64,000 nt of DNA from Agelas oroides. Its lineage: Eukaryota; Porifera; Demospongiae; Agelasida; Agelasidae. The DNA is taken from NCBI GenBank assembly GCA_949130485.1, contig OX422186.1:7130792-7194791 (forward strand), written 5' to 3'. A program made the translations under genes and the position numbers. The notes below the pieces were generated by a model. That model had not been told where the DNA came from. It saw nothing but the letters and a program-made list of their open reading frames with translations, and did no database searches. Below are positions 22,532 to 33,500 of the stretch, piece after piece (within the stretch, counting starts at the first letter, position 1; each line of letters opens with the position of its first letter).

Positions 22532-22576
22532 TAGTCTCGTGTGGCCACACCACGGGGTGTGGCCACGCGAGACTAA
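22532..22576. mobile_element. Hairpin element, GTGTGGCCAC family
   Basis: CTAGTCTCGTGTGGCCACAC and GTGTGGCCACGCGAGACTA form an almost perfect 45-bp palindrome. A second, longer copy is at about 26572-26624. Confidence 0.6.
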
Positions 22577-22765
22577 CTGCAGAAATCTCAGAGGCTATTG
22601 GTAAAGAGACCGCGGCAAAACTCTTACAAGGATGTAAGATTCATTGGGCAAGATCATGAAAGGCAGTGTTTAGTAAAATAGCCTCAAGCTTAGGTTTACA
22701 CCGGAACCAATCTGCAGATGATACACTTAATTGAAGAAGTTCAATCATAAAATATTGGTTACGAA

Positions 22766-23322
22766 TTGTATCTGACTGGAATACTCAAAGAAATTTATGT
22801 CATGCAAACAGAAAATCAAACCTTATCCAATTTGGGTTTCGCAAATATATGGCCTCTCAAAGGGCCCTTTCTTGCCGAACTCGAACAAAGATCAAGGGTC
22901 CAGTATGTTCAAACATGGATTAGTCAGCTATCATCAACGACAGGAAAACTAAGATTCTACAAACTATTTAAAACAACTTTTGAAGGAGAACCTTACCTCA
23001 ACCTTCCACCACACCTTTGGGTCCCAATCACAAAACTAAGGATCAGCTGTCACCCAGACCGGTCGATATACACTACCCTCCCCAATCCCCTGCAGTGAGA
23101 GGCTTTGCTGGTGCTGTGAGGGAAAAGTTGAAGATAAATTACATTTTGTGTTCCGATGCCAACTTTATGAAACCTTACCTGAATGGGCTAACCTACTACA
23201 GTTTCTGCCATGACAAATTAAACTCCTGCTACAACTACCTAGAAGACATTGAAAAAAATCAACCTCATTTGGTCAGCTGGGAACTCATAAGCACTATACT
23301 TACTAGGTGTCTTTCTACTTAA
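22766..23322 (+). pseudogene. Degenerate fragment resembling the C-terminus of a non-LTR retrotransposon polyprotein
   Basis: The frame ending at 23098 contains GKLRFYKLFKTTFEGEPYL and then TKLRISCHP, a pattern seen near the C-terminus of LINE-type reverse-transcriptase polyproteins (YRLFK...E.YL...LR...HP). After a stop and a frame change, a second piece (to 23322) includes NYILCSDANF. There is no catalytic domain. Placed inside the 22013-24649 element, it may be a captured or inserted fragment. Family call is tentative. Confidence 0.4.
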
Positions 23323-23645
23323 GGCCTTCCAAACCAGAAAGCAATATATAATGAACCATGCAACTTAGTTAGAGATTAAACTCTCTTGTCTTGACTGTTG
23401 GGCCTTCTGGCCACTTAAAATTACATATATATAATAATGGTTCAAGGCCTAAGAAAGCTAAAACCATGTCACCTGTAATGGAAGATGATGATGATGTTGT
23501 GGACACAAACACATCAAAGTCCAGGTAACAGTTATTGTTGGGCTTTAAGTAAATTAAATTTACATGTATGTCTTTTTTTTTCAACAGTGAGGAAATCACC
23601 TGTAAGCCACCAGATATATATCCTTAATGGGCAGAATGTTAAAAT

Positions 23646-23810
23646 AAGTTTCATGTGCAAGACACAGGTGTTGACCAGTACTTCACTGGCAAAATTGTAA
23701 ACTATGATGGATGCTCTGGAAAATACGGAGTTTACTTTCCTTCTGATGGTGAAATAGTATACATGCACCCGAATGATAAAGATATGTTGTTTTCCTCACT
23801 TGAGAATTGA
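23646..23810 (+). CDS. Short ORF fragment with a Tudor/chromo-like sheet pattern
   Basis: A frame ending at TGA 23808-23810 reads through YFTGKIVNYDGCSGKYGVYF and then PSDGEIVYMHPNDKDM. The G-x-I-x-x-Y-D...Y-x-V-x-F-x-D-G alternation is reminiscent of small Tudor/SH3-like modules found at the ends of some transposon proteins. No start codon was chosen; it is probably the last exon or a remnant of the element's own protein. Confidence 0.4.
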   Translation, partial: KFHVQDTGVDQYFTGKIVNYDGCSGKYGVYFPSDGEIVYMHPNDKDMLFSSLEN

Positions 23811-24911
23811 GTGTACATGTAACATTGGTTGGGTTAAGAACGTGCACTATATCATACAAGCATTTATTACTATGGCCGTATATCACTAGAATATCATCAT
23901 GATTGAATTAATGATCCATGCAGCATTTCTCTTATGCACTATCATTCCTCCTTGTTGATTGTACACTAAGTTATTGTTGTATGAAGAACGAAACTTAATG
24001 ATATTCATATTCAACTCATTGACAATTTACACTCTCAATGTGGTGACCCCTGAAGAATGTAAATGAGATTCATAGTCAATTCAGTATTGATTTAGCTACT
24101 GAGATTTACCTTTGAGGCAAAGGACGTAATTCTTTCCCTATATAAGGATATCTTGCTTGTATATGGGGAACTTTTACGCTAGATGTGAAGTAATAACAGG
24201 GTACCCCTCTGGTGACTCACAAGTGAATGTAAATGAGCTTTACAGCCAATTATGTAATGAATATACAGAGATTTACCTTTGAGGCAAAGGACGTAATTCT
24301 TTCCCTATATAAGGATATCTTGCTTATATATGGGGGAGTTTTACGTTAGATGTGAAGTAATAACAGGGTACCCCTCTGGTGACTCACGAGTGAATGTAAA
24401 TGAGATTCATAGCCAATCACTTGATAATTTACAGGAATATCCTTTTGAGGCAAAAGACGTAATTCTTTCCCTATAAGACCACATGTTGTGCATACTTTTG
24501 GGCATTTTACGTGCAATGAAAGCACATAATTCTATCCCATGAGTAACCCAAGGTGCAAATGACGTAATTCTTTCCCATGAGTGACTCATGGGAATGGTAA
24601 CGTAATTCTTTCCCATGAGTGACACATGGGATTTTTCCTCAAATTACGTTTTTTTCTAAGTGACCAGCATGCGTGGCAACTTAATTCTGGTTTGTGCTTC
24701 TATCGACGATGGCAGGCCGCTCACAGGTGGTACAAATTTAATTATACGGACAGTGGTTGACTGGGTCGCTTCAGGTAGGGCCATGCATAAACGACACTCA
24801 TAAACGCCAGAAATTTAGCTCATGATTTCGGTGTAAAGGTTAGTCCATGCATGTGTAGCCACATTAGGTGCCCTGGCTGGAGAAATGGCTGGGATATGAA
24901 AAGTGGCCCCC

Positions 24912-25179
24912 ATATGAGACACCATGAGAAATTACAAGACATTATGAGACACCATGGGAAATCAGAAGACATCATGAGACACCACTGATGGGAAATTAGA
25001 AGACATTATGAGACACCATGGGAAATCAGAAGACATCATGAGACACCATGAGAAATTAGAAGACATTATGAGACACCATGGGAAATCAGAAGACATCATG
25101 AGACACCATGAGAAATTAGAAGACATTATGAGACACCATGGGAAATCAGAAGACATCATGAGATACCACTGATGGGAAA
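24912..25179. repeat. 30-bp minisatellite, left part
   Basis: Units of GACATCATGAGACACCATGG plus GAAATCAGAA, with ATTATG/ATCATG and AGAAATTAG/GGAAATCAG variants. The same array continues at 26979-27376; the 1.8 kb between is inserted transposon sequence. Confidence 0.9.
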
Positions 25180-25521
25180 CAGTGGCGTAGCCAGGACATC
25201 GCCGATGCTAGGGCACAGCATGGGCACACTACGTTAATTTGTACAAAATTTTTGGACTTTCCCAGGTCGGTTCTGAGGCCATATCGTACAGCAGTGTACA
25301 TCACTTATACGACAAACTCGCGTGCTTACGGTGAGCGTACGAGACTCGTAATTCTGTGGATATACATCGCGATACTGCGCCGTTCGATTTCAAGATAGTT
25401 TAGCGCCCAATTAGGGTTGGGCGGATTATGCTGGCATAATTTTGGGAATAATAGGTACCAGAAAGCATTGAGCATTATGCGAGGGGTCCGTCACGAAAGA
25501 AATCTCGTACACCGTCGGCAG

Positions 25522-25700
25522 AAATCCAAACTGAAATCCAGAAATCCACTGTGAAATCCAGAAATCCAGAAATCCACTATGAAATCCAGAAATCCAATCT
25601 GAAATCCAGAAATCCACTCTGAAATCCAGAAATCCACTCTGAAATCCAGAAATCCACTCTGAAATCCAGAAATCCACTCTGAAATCCAGAAATCCACTGA
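25522..25700. repeat. GAAATCCAGAAATCCACT minisatellite, copy 1
   Basis: About eight to nine units of roughly 20 bp, plus orientation, near the left end of the innermost element. Minus-strand frames give WISGFQ-type repeats, which are low-complexity artefacts. Confidence 0.85.
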
Positions 25701-26144
25701 AATCCGGAAATCCAATTCAGGATTCTATTAAAATACTCCGCAAATATCCGTATACTTTACATTAATTACACTACAAGGACGTGCACGTGCACCGATTTGC
25801 TATGACGTAATAGAACGTCACCACAATGAATGACCTTTGTACGCGGCCGATCTTCGCGGTCGGGTACAAAGGTCATTCTTCCAAGGTGATGTAGATGTAA
25901 TTGGATGTATTATGTATGACGAACATGCAGTACGGTATGAATATGTATGTAAACTAACACGCAGTATGAATATGTATGACAATCAACGAACACGCAGTAT
26001 GCGTATGAATATGTATGACAATCAACGAACACGCTGCCTATGCGCTATGTAGCGGTGAACTGCCTGTGACATTGTATTCTGTTAGCATATAGGCTGAGAG
26101 GAATGTGGTTCATGATTGTTCATGAGCTGTATCTTCAGAAATAG

Positions 26145-26335
26145 CGAAATCCAGAAATCCGCTTTGAAATCCAGAAATCCGCTTGAAATCCAGAAATCCA
26201 CTTTGAAATCCAGAAATCCACTTGAAATCCAGAAATCCACTTTGAAATCCAGAAATCCACTTTGAAATCCAGAAATCCACTTTGAAATCCAGAAATCCAG
26301 AAATCCAAACTGAAATCCAGAAATCCACCTAAATC
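26145..26335. repeat. GAAATCCAGAAATCCACT minisatellite, copy 2
   Basis: About nine units of 18-20 bp in the same orientation as copy 1, near the right end of the innermost element. Confidence 0.85.
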
Positions 26336-26571
26336 CACTGGATTTCGAAATCTCGTACGCCGAACCGCGCCGTGACGGACCCCTCGGCATTATGCGGGAA
26401 TAATAGGTACATTTTGAGCATAATGTGTCTGTGGTAGACTGGTAGTCTCGTCCTCAGACCGTATCCCAGTCCCAGACCGTGAAGTATCTCGTCCCATGCC
26501 CTGTTGGCAAGCGGCGAAGTGAGGGAGAGCAATCGCAGAGTCAGGTGATCTACATTGAACTTTCCATGATG

Positions 26572-26624
26572 TTAGCGTGGCCACACCCACTCTTGCGGAA
26601 CGGGGTGTGGCCACGCGAGACTAC
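26572..26624. mobile_element. Hairpin element, GTGTGGCCAC family
   Basis: TTAGCGTGGCCACACCC and GGGTGTGGCCACGCGAGACTA are inverted around TCTTGCGGAAC. Related to the copy at 22532-22576. Confidence 0.55.
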
Positions 26625-26978
26625 AATGGTCAATGAACTGCCATCCTGTTAGGCTGTTTCAATTTACTTTTTCCGCACAGTGTTAAATAATTATTCAAAC
26701 ATACAAGTTTGCTCCTTCCAGAAATAATGGGCATAGTTTGAGCATAATAGGCAAATTTTGGGCATAATTTTAGGCATAATTGGTACAATTTAGAGCATAT
26801 TGGAATAGCATAATGGGTAAAAAAAATGGAGCATAATCCGCCCAACCCTACGCCCAATTCGCGATCGACAACGGTACTATCAACGCCGATAATTCACATG
26901 CGTACCTACACTGGTGGGGCACGACCTCTGGTTGCTAGGGCACGTGCCCCAGTGTGCCCCAGCCTGGCTACGCCACTG

Positions 26979-27376
26979 ATGGGAAATCAGAAGGCATCAT
27001 AAGACACCATGGGAAATCAGAAGACATCATGAGACACCATGAGAAATTAGAAGACATTATGAGACACCACTGATGGGAAATCAGAAGACATCATAAGACA
27101 CAATGGGAAATCAGAAGGCATCATGAGACACCATGGGAAATCAGAAGACATCATGAGACACCATGGGAAATCAGAAGACATCATGAGACACCACTGATGG
27201 GAAATCAGAAGACATCATGAGACACCATGAGAAATTAGAAGACATCATGAGACACAATGGGAAATCAGAAGACATCATGAGACACCATGGGAAATCCGAA
27301 GACATCATGAGACACCATGGGAAATCAGAAGACATCATGAGACACCATGGGAAATCAGAAGACATCATGAGACACC
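26979..27376. repeat. 30-bp minisatellite, right part
   Basis: Continuation of the 24912-25179 array, about 13 units with the same variants, ending at GAGACACCTTGCAAG. Confidence 0.9.
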
Positions 27377-29032
27377 TTGCAAGTTCATTTTGAAAATGGA
27401 AAATCAGAGTTTCTATACTAGTAGAATAGCAGAGAAAATCATTAATGTACTTGAACTTTAGATATAATTGTGTAGCTACAGCAGTATCCATTTGTAATTC
27501 ATTTGCATCTTGTTTCTATTGGGGTTGCATTATATGATGCCTGCAGGTAGAAGCCTCCACTCAGACTGAGTTGTCAAGTGGAAGTTTTTCTATACTTAAT
27601 CAAAGTTACGAAGAGTCTGGTAGAGACAAAAACCTGCGTAGTCCAACATTTTCCCTTTGTTCATCTTTTCAACTCCCTAAGGCTTTTCATATCTTAGATC
27701 TTGATAATACCATGCTAGAATTTCAGACCAATTAGCTTCATTCTTGGCAAATTTGATCTTGGTGATACTAGTTTCAGTTAAATATTCACTTGTGATGCAT
27801 GATGGACATATCAATGGTTTGCTGCTATTACTCAAGGCGTTGTAGCTATGCATGTTTACAAACAGAGCAGGTGTTTTCCTTAACATAACTCAGAGCGTTC
27901 ATCTAGGTTGCAATATGCAAGCAAAACAGAATTTTGTTTTCTTCAATTGGGAATGAAGCCGCTTGGGGTTTATTGCATGTCTGCTTTGTTACATGTATCC
28001 CTAGCCACTTCTTTTTTCTATCAGTAGCTTATCAGATGGCTCCTGCGTAAGTGAAAGTGAAAAAAGTGCGATAAACACTATTTTTAGTAATGTACATATA
28101 TACTAACAAGAATACACGTTATTTGGAGGTCAAAGGTTGGCAAGGATTATTCCCCCCTTCCTGCCTCCTCGCCACTGCAGTTCAGCACTGATGTCGATCT
28201 TTTCCCAGTTGGACTGGTTGATGGTTCTCCCACATACGCTCCCATGGTCGACTTCATCATCATCCCCTCTCACAGATGTCCCGATGCTCCTTCAGTCTTG
28301 TCTCTTGTCTCTGTTTGGCCTCCTTATAATGTAGACCTGTCCATATAGCTGCAGAGGTTATGATATACAACATGCTCATCATTTTTGTGAGTGGTATTAA
28401 TCAAACATGTGTGAGTGTGTCAGTTCTAATCCACTACTTCATGGTGGTGCTGTGGATTGGGATAGACGCAGAGGCTGTATGTGCTTGTGTTCCAGACCAT
28501 CATCAAATACATCATTGCTCTCTCATTTGTCTGTTAGTGTAAGTTTGAGATCACAGATATATTGTACTCCTGTAGCTAAGTACCAAAGGTACTGTGTTGT
28601 GTACTTCTTTTTCACTGCAGGGGTACTGACTGTTCCAGTGATCATTCCATTGGCAATTGGGCATGACTTCATGGTCACAATTTCACCACCCATTGGTCAT
28701 CAAGGGAGCTACCAACACTAACAATGTTACTGACGTACACAATAAGTCACTATGCAACCTGACCTCAATATTTGCTGAATGATCAGCAATTGCAACTTTC
28801 TTTTCTCCAGCTGCTTCATTAGTGAGCCTGGTATTTTTCTTCAGGGCTTTACTGGGGTCCTCCTCCTCTTCGTTGCTGCTATAGTTGTGTGGTGAATATG
28901 GCAAAAGGGAACTGGAAGGCAGTGGAGGCCTCACAGACTGTGAGAGATCCAAAGACCCACATTAGCCCAAGCAGAGCCATCACCCCCATGTTGGTGAGTA
29001 AACTTATAACTATTCTCTTTTTCTGCGCCGCT

Positions 29033-29366
29033 GTAAAAAGGGAATTGTCATTTCAACAAACATTTGCTATCTGAGTTTCAGGTGAGTAAACTTATTATAT
29101 GCATGGGCAGTTAATTCTGTGAAATAGATTGGTTAAGAATCAAAAAACACCTTACAGCAATTACCTTTTCCTCCAAGCCTAACATTCACCCATCCATATC
29201 ACAAGCAAATAGTCTGGCATTTGTGATGCAGATGAGTAAGGATTCTTGATTACTTGCAAATGGGTGAATGTTTGGCCACAGAATTAACTGTCCATGCATG
29301 CAATATGTTCACTCACCTGAAACTCAGATAGCAAATGGCTTGTTGAAATGACAATTTCCTTTTTAT
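29033..29366. repeat. Foldback repeat with about 95-bp arms
   Basis: GGGAATTGTCATTTCAACAA through TTAACTGCCCATGCAT-complementary text at about 29039-29126 is inverted at about 29278-29364 (CAGAATTAACTGTCCATGCA through TTGTTGAAATGACAATT). The spacer is about 150 bp. No coding content. Confidence 0.6.
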
Positions 29367-30387
29367 ATGCATGCATGTGTGTTTGGAAAAGAAGGCTGAG
29401 AGTTTTGGCTCCAGGTACTAATGGTGTGGAAGGAAGATACCAGTCATCACAGTATCAACACACTCAAATATCAAAAAAAAACAACAACAACCAAGAAAGC
29501 ACTGTCCCTGGGAAACTATCTGAACTCAATACTACCAGTGCAGATCTGAGATCTGCCATGCACTCCTAAAAGCCTTCATAACATGGCCGTTCAGTTCTTC
29601 AGTAGCTACATACTGCTTCCCAATCAAAATTCATGTATTTACCATGTCATATCTTTCAGAGCATGTCATATATGGCTTTTCTAAAGAATTTGTGGTAACT
29701 ATATATACTGATGAGTAGTATATACAACAAGAGAAACCTTCCACCAACAGCAAAAGCACCACATCATAATGAATAGCAACTACCAGTACTGGTGAAATGC
29801 AGTTCAACACTCTCATCATCATGTCGAAACAGCTGGCATTGATGGTGAGAGTAACAGTGAAGTTGTTGCAAACCCAAATACTGAAAGCATATAAAAGTCT
29901 AACTGTGCATGTACTCTACTTGTCAGTAAATTAGCACATTCAAAACTTGACTTGTACCTTTAGTAGATAGTAGATATATTTATTCTTTGAATTCACTGGG
30001 GAGGCATGCTATGTGTGCTATGTGTGTAAGTATGCATAAACCTTACTATAGTAATTGGACTGTGACGTGTTTTTTAGTAAACAATAAGCCTCCAAACAAA
30101 CAATATGTTGGGAAGGAGGGGGGGTGTCTAGTTCCTTTTTGTAAATACACTTGTACTTTACTACACAAAATATATAAGCCCCATTGTATGAATATAGTAC
30201 TAATACTAAAATGACTCAGACAAGATTCACTTACATACCCATGGTTGACTGCTGCTAGTAACAGAGTTGATTGAGTTCTCACACAGTATGGAGCATCATT
30301 CTACCATGGGCACAATGAATAATAAAAAGAGTAAACATGTTTTGTGTTTATCATTCCAGTGCTACATGTAGCTATTATAGGCTATCC

Positions 30388-30395
30388 CTATATAT
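30388..30395 (+). promoter_or_regulatory. Possible TATA box of the Ig gene
   Basis: CTATATAT lies about 65 bp upstream of the proposed initiator ATG at 30455, compatible with a core promoter and a very short 5' UTR. Based on position only. Confidence 0.25.
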
Positions 30396-30454
30396 GCTGT
30401 ATTAAGCCAGCTTGTGTCAGTCACATAGCAATTATAGTAGAATTGTAGTAGGAA

Positions 30455-30503
30455 ATGGTTACCTTGGCTCTGCTTGCGAGATTGTCACTGTTTTGGATTT
30501 CAG
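30455..30503 (+). CDS. Ig gene exon 1: signal peptide
   Basis: ATG at 30455 opens MVTLALLARLSLFWIS and then a donor GTGTGT at 30504 in phase 1. Joining to 30813 gives ...WISAVSAQLTV, with a hydrophobic core and a V-S-A cleavage site before Q. Length 49 nt exactly fits the phase needed by the next exon. This start was chosen because it alone supplies a leader in frame. Confidence 0.75.
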
Positions 30504-33500
30504 GTGTGTGTAGTAGTATAGCTAGCTACGTATAGTTGCAGTTTTAACTGGTGACTCTATGAATCACCATGCATTCATGTGTGGCTATAACTAACAATTT
30601 ATGGTGAGCTAGAAGCAGTTGTGCATGGGGGGCTACTTTGTTGCTTAAGTTCTTCCAGGTCTCCAATTAATTGTCCTAAAATTTGTAGGGGCCACAATCT
30701 TTTGAGGCCTGGATAAAAATTAACTACGAGCAAGACAAAGTATATATAATTATGTTCTGGGACCTTCAAATTTATGGTAAACTGAAGTAAATGCTCATAT
30801 GCCCTTCTACAGCTGTGAGCGCCCAGCTGACAGTCACTCCCCTCCCAAATGTACTCTTCCAAAACAATAGTGGAGTACACAACGTTGTGGAGCAATCTGT
30901 GATCTGGCTGTACTGCACAGCAAATTCTACAACTGCAACCATCACCTGGACCAAGGATGGAGAGAATCTAGTCAACAACCCACCCCACATTCAAATTAGG
31001 AGCTCCACCAACAACAATGAGACATCTTCTACCTCATCACTTGTCGTTAATAACTTTCAAGCATCAGACAATGGCAATTATGTGTGTCAGGCCAGTGATG
31101 GAACAGTGACTGTGAACAGCTCCAGACTGTCTCTCACAGGTGAGTGTAGCTGGAGTCACTGTCATAATTACAGGCCATCTGGTAGTTATAACAGGGCATA
31201 GCTGAAGTCAATTGTTGTGGTTACTTAGTGATAGAACAGGGGTGAAACACTCACAAATATGTGGTCTTGACTCATTGTTGAGTATTTAGGTTTATGAGCC
31301 TAGTTCCCAGGATCCTCCCCAACTTTTGTCACACACTGTACAAAATGTTTTCATACAGTATGTGAAGAAAGCTGGGAAGAAGCCTGGGAACTAGGCTATA
31401 CAGTGTGCCAAATGTCATGGGGATTGCATGCATGCATGCAGTGAGTAGAAGTGTCATACAGTATGCTTGTGAATTACAATAGATTGATGCTTGTTCATAT
31501 TTGATGACATTGTGTCTACCGACATAATCTTTCTTTCTTGCAGCAAGTACTAACACACTGACTGTTGTAACAAATCCTACTGACAGTGACAGCTTCCCTG
31601 ACAACAGAGTAGCAGTGTCAGTTGGTAATAATCAGCTATTGAGATGTAGTGCCTCAGGAAGCTCTAGCCCTCCTTCAGTAGTGTGGATCAGGAATGGAGA
31701 GCAGATGGTTGCTGGTAGCAGGATTTCCATCACCGAAGAAATTATTAATCTAAGTCAGCAAAGGTCCAGTGAACTTGAGATCACCAACTTTAGCTCATCT
31801 GATGCTGGTGTGTACCAGTGCATCTTCACTGACGATGTAGAAGTGATCACCACTATACCCCTGAGACTGGATGCAGGTTGATAAATTCTTCCTACATATA
31901 TACCGATACTTTATAATTGTTACTACAAAAATGCTGTATTTGCACAAAATGCCTAGGCACTTATAAGGAAGTCATACAATGACCAAATTTGAGGACCAGG
32001 AGCCAACAGTACCTATAACAGTTTGTTCAGCTCCCACCAGCAGATAGAGTCACACAATCTAGAAGATCAGGTTAGCTATGGATGACTTGACACATACTCT
32101 TAGTTATCACTGTAATCTCACTGTCCCTACAAGAAGAAAGTACTATATATATGCCTACTACGCAGGTCTCATCAATAATTTGCTTTTGTATTATCAAGAG
32201 TGCATAATGATGTAAAAAGTAGAAGGAAGAGTTAGGGTCAGGGAAAATTTTTCCTTTTACTGCCTCGGAAGTCTCCTCACTTGGCTGCAAAGCAGCTGGT
32301 ACCTGCATCTGATGCATGCAAGTACTTCTCTTCGTGAGGCTCGGGCCTTGGTAGTAGGCTAGCTTTTTTCTAGCTGTTGTTCTTCAGGAAAGTCATGACT
32401 CATGTGTGTTTGTGCACATACATTGGAGCGATAAAAATAGTAACACTGGCGAAGTTTTCAAATGTCAAACTTTTGGATGGTCGTTTCTTGCTCCAACTCC
32501 TTTTCTTTTCCTTTTTCACTTTTTATGAGGCTAACCGCACCCCAAGTGGAAAGAAAACGGAGACTTGAATGCAGGTGGCTTGAATGCAGGTGGATAAATC
32601 AGTTTATCATGACGTAACTCACTAATTACACATAGTGTGGAAGCCTGGCTAGATTACAGCAAAAGTGGAACAGGGAAATGGAGTTAGGCAATAAGCATAA
32701 CCATTGCATGTAGAGTGAAGTGAAGCTATTGCATGAATACTGTATGTCTAAGACCTACGACGGGTGCTAATTGGTGGTAAATGAAGCCATGTAGAGGCAA
32801 GATGATACAAAGGCTGCATGCTGGGCAGAAGATGGCTACACTACCATTGTGCATATCTGTATCTGAGTTGTGTAAGAGGTAAGAACACCACGCAAAGCCT
32901 ATTGAGAGACGTTGGTCAGTTTTATAAAGAAGTGCCGTTGCCCTCAAAAGTGCTGTGGAGGCATGGGATGTGCTGTAGTGCAGCAATCCAATATAGCTAA
33001 GTGTGCACTTCACTGAAGTGTCTAGCTCAGTGCAGCTGTACTATCGGTAGTCTGCTACCAGAAGATCTAGCCTTTTTACAAGCCTTTTTGTGTGGTCACT
33101 GAAGTGTCAACATTTTTGATCATAACTCAGGTTAGCAGTGGTTTGATAAAAATTGCACATTATCATCTTTTGCAAATGTAAGTACCTTCATGCTAAGATA
33201 GCTAGTTAGGTTACTGTAAAATCCTGTGTCACCACAGGTCCCATTTCATGATTGCAAATATATAGTCTTCGTAGATTACCTCTCAGCCTTAGCGCTTTAA
33301 CCAAAGATACTTCAATGACAACTGTATCTAGCTGTGGTGTCAAACTTCAGTAAGTCCTCTCAGGCTTGGAAAGAAAGGCTAAAAGATTGGACATACATGT
33401 GGACTTTTGTGGCTTTTCATTCATTCCTTCATTAATTACTATCTTTCCACTTGGGGTGTAATGTCATTATGTACTTCTGGTATTACACACAGGTGATATT

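Larger units (their letters stand above)
22013..24649. mobile_element. 2.6-kb long-terminal-inverted-repeat (foldback) element
   Basis: The left end (ACGTAATTTAAGG, then CCCATGTGTCACTCATGGG) is inverted at the right end around 24407-24649. The near-perfect arms run at least 22013-22240, and weaker homology extends to about 22350 on the left and 24100 on the right. The arms are built from iterations of GGGAAAGAATTACGT. A subterminal block is single on the left (about 22242-22350) but present twice on the right (about 24105-24180 and 24265-24345). The interior carries two coding remnants (22766-23322, 23646-23810). Superfamily not assigned. Confidence 0.75.
25480..26386. mobile_element. Innermost hAT-like element carrying two minisatellite arrays
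   Basis: Ends CGAGGGGTCCGTCACG and CGTGACGGACCCCTCG are perfectly inverted. GCATTATG flanks both sides (25472-25479 and 26387-26394), an 8-bp duplication. Inside, next to each end, is an array of GAAATCCAGAAATCCACTCT-type units (about 25522-25700 and 26145-26335) in the same orientation. The core has a palindrome AATGACCTTTGTAC...GTACAAAGGTCATT (about 25829-25878). Confidence 0.8.
25412..26850. mobile_element. Middle hAT-like element, nested in the outer one
   Basis: Ends TAGGGTTGGGCGGATTATGC and GCATAATCCGCCCAACCCTA are perfectly inverted. CGCCCAAT flanks both sides (25404-25411 and 26851-26858), an 8-bp target duplication in unique sequence. Its own DNA is rich in 'GCATAAT'. It contains the innermost element and also a GTGTGGCCAC-family hairpin. 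Confidence 0.8.
25180..26978. mobile_element. Outer hAT-like element with 8-bp target duplication
   Basis: Ends CAGTGGCGTAGCCAGG and CCTGGCTACGCCACTG are perfect inverted copies. ATGGGAAA flanks both sides (25172-25179 and 26979-26986), an 8-bp duplication as in hAT transposons. Because the target is a minisatellite containing ATGGGAAA in many units, the duplication alone is weak, but the inverted ends are clear. A second element is inserted inside it. Confidence 0.7.
27377..30454. other. Spacer upstream of the Ig gene
   Basis: No gene can be supported. Open frames near 28140-28345 overlap in two frames and match nothing I recognise. A foldback repeat is at 29033-29366. The last 100 bp should contain the Ig-gene promoter. 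Confidence 0.5.

Noticed and set aside
24912-25179. Regular 30-bp repeats that could suggest a CRISPR array
   Set aside because: There are no spacers; units are head to tail and the host is eukaryotic. It is a minisatellite.
25426-26390. Minus-strand frames encoding WISGFQSGFLDF repeats
   Set aside because: They are translations of the GAAATCCAGAAATCC minisatellite.
28110-28345. Plus-strand open stretch containing VDLFPVGLVDGSPTYAP
   Set aside because: Two frames are open over the same DNA, and neither has a convincing start, domain or splice partner.
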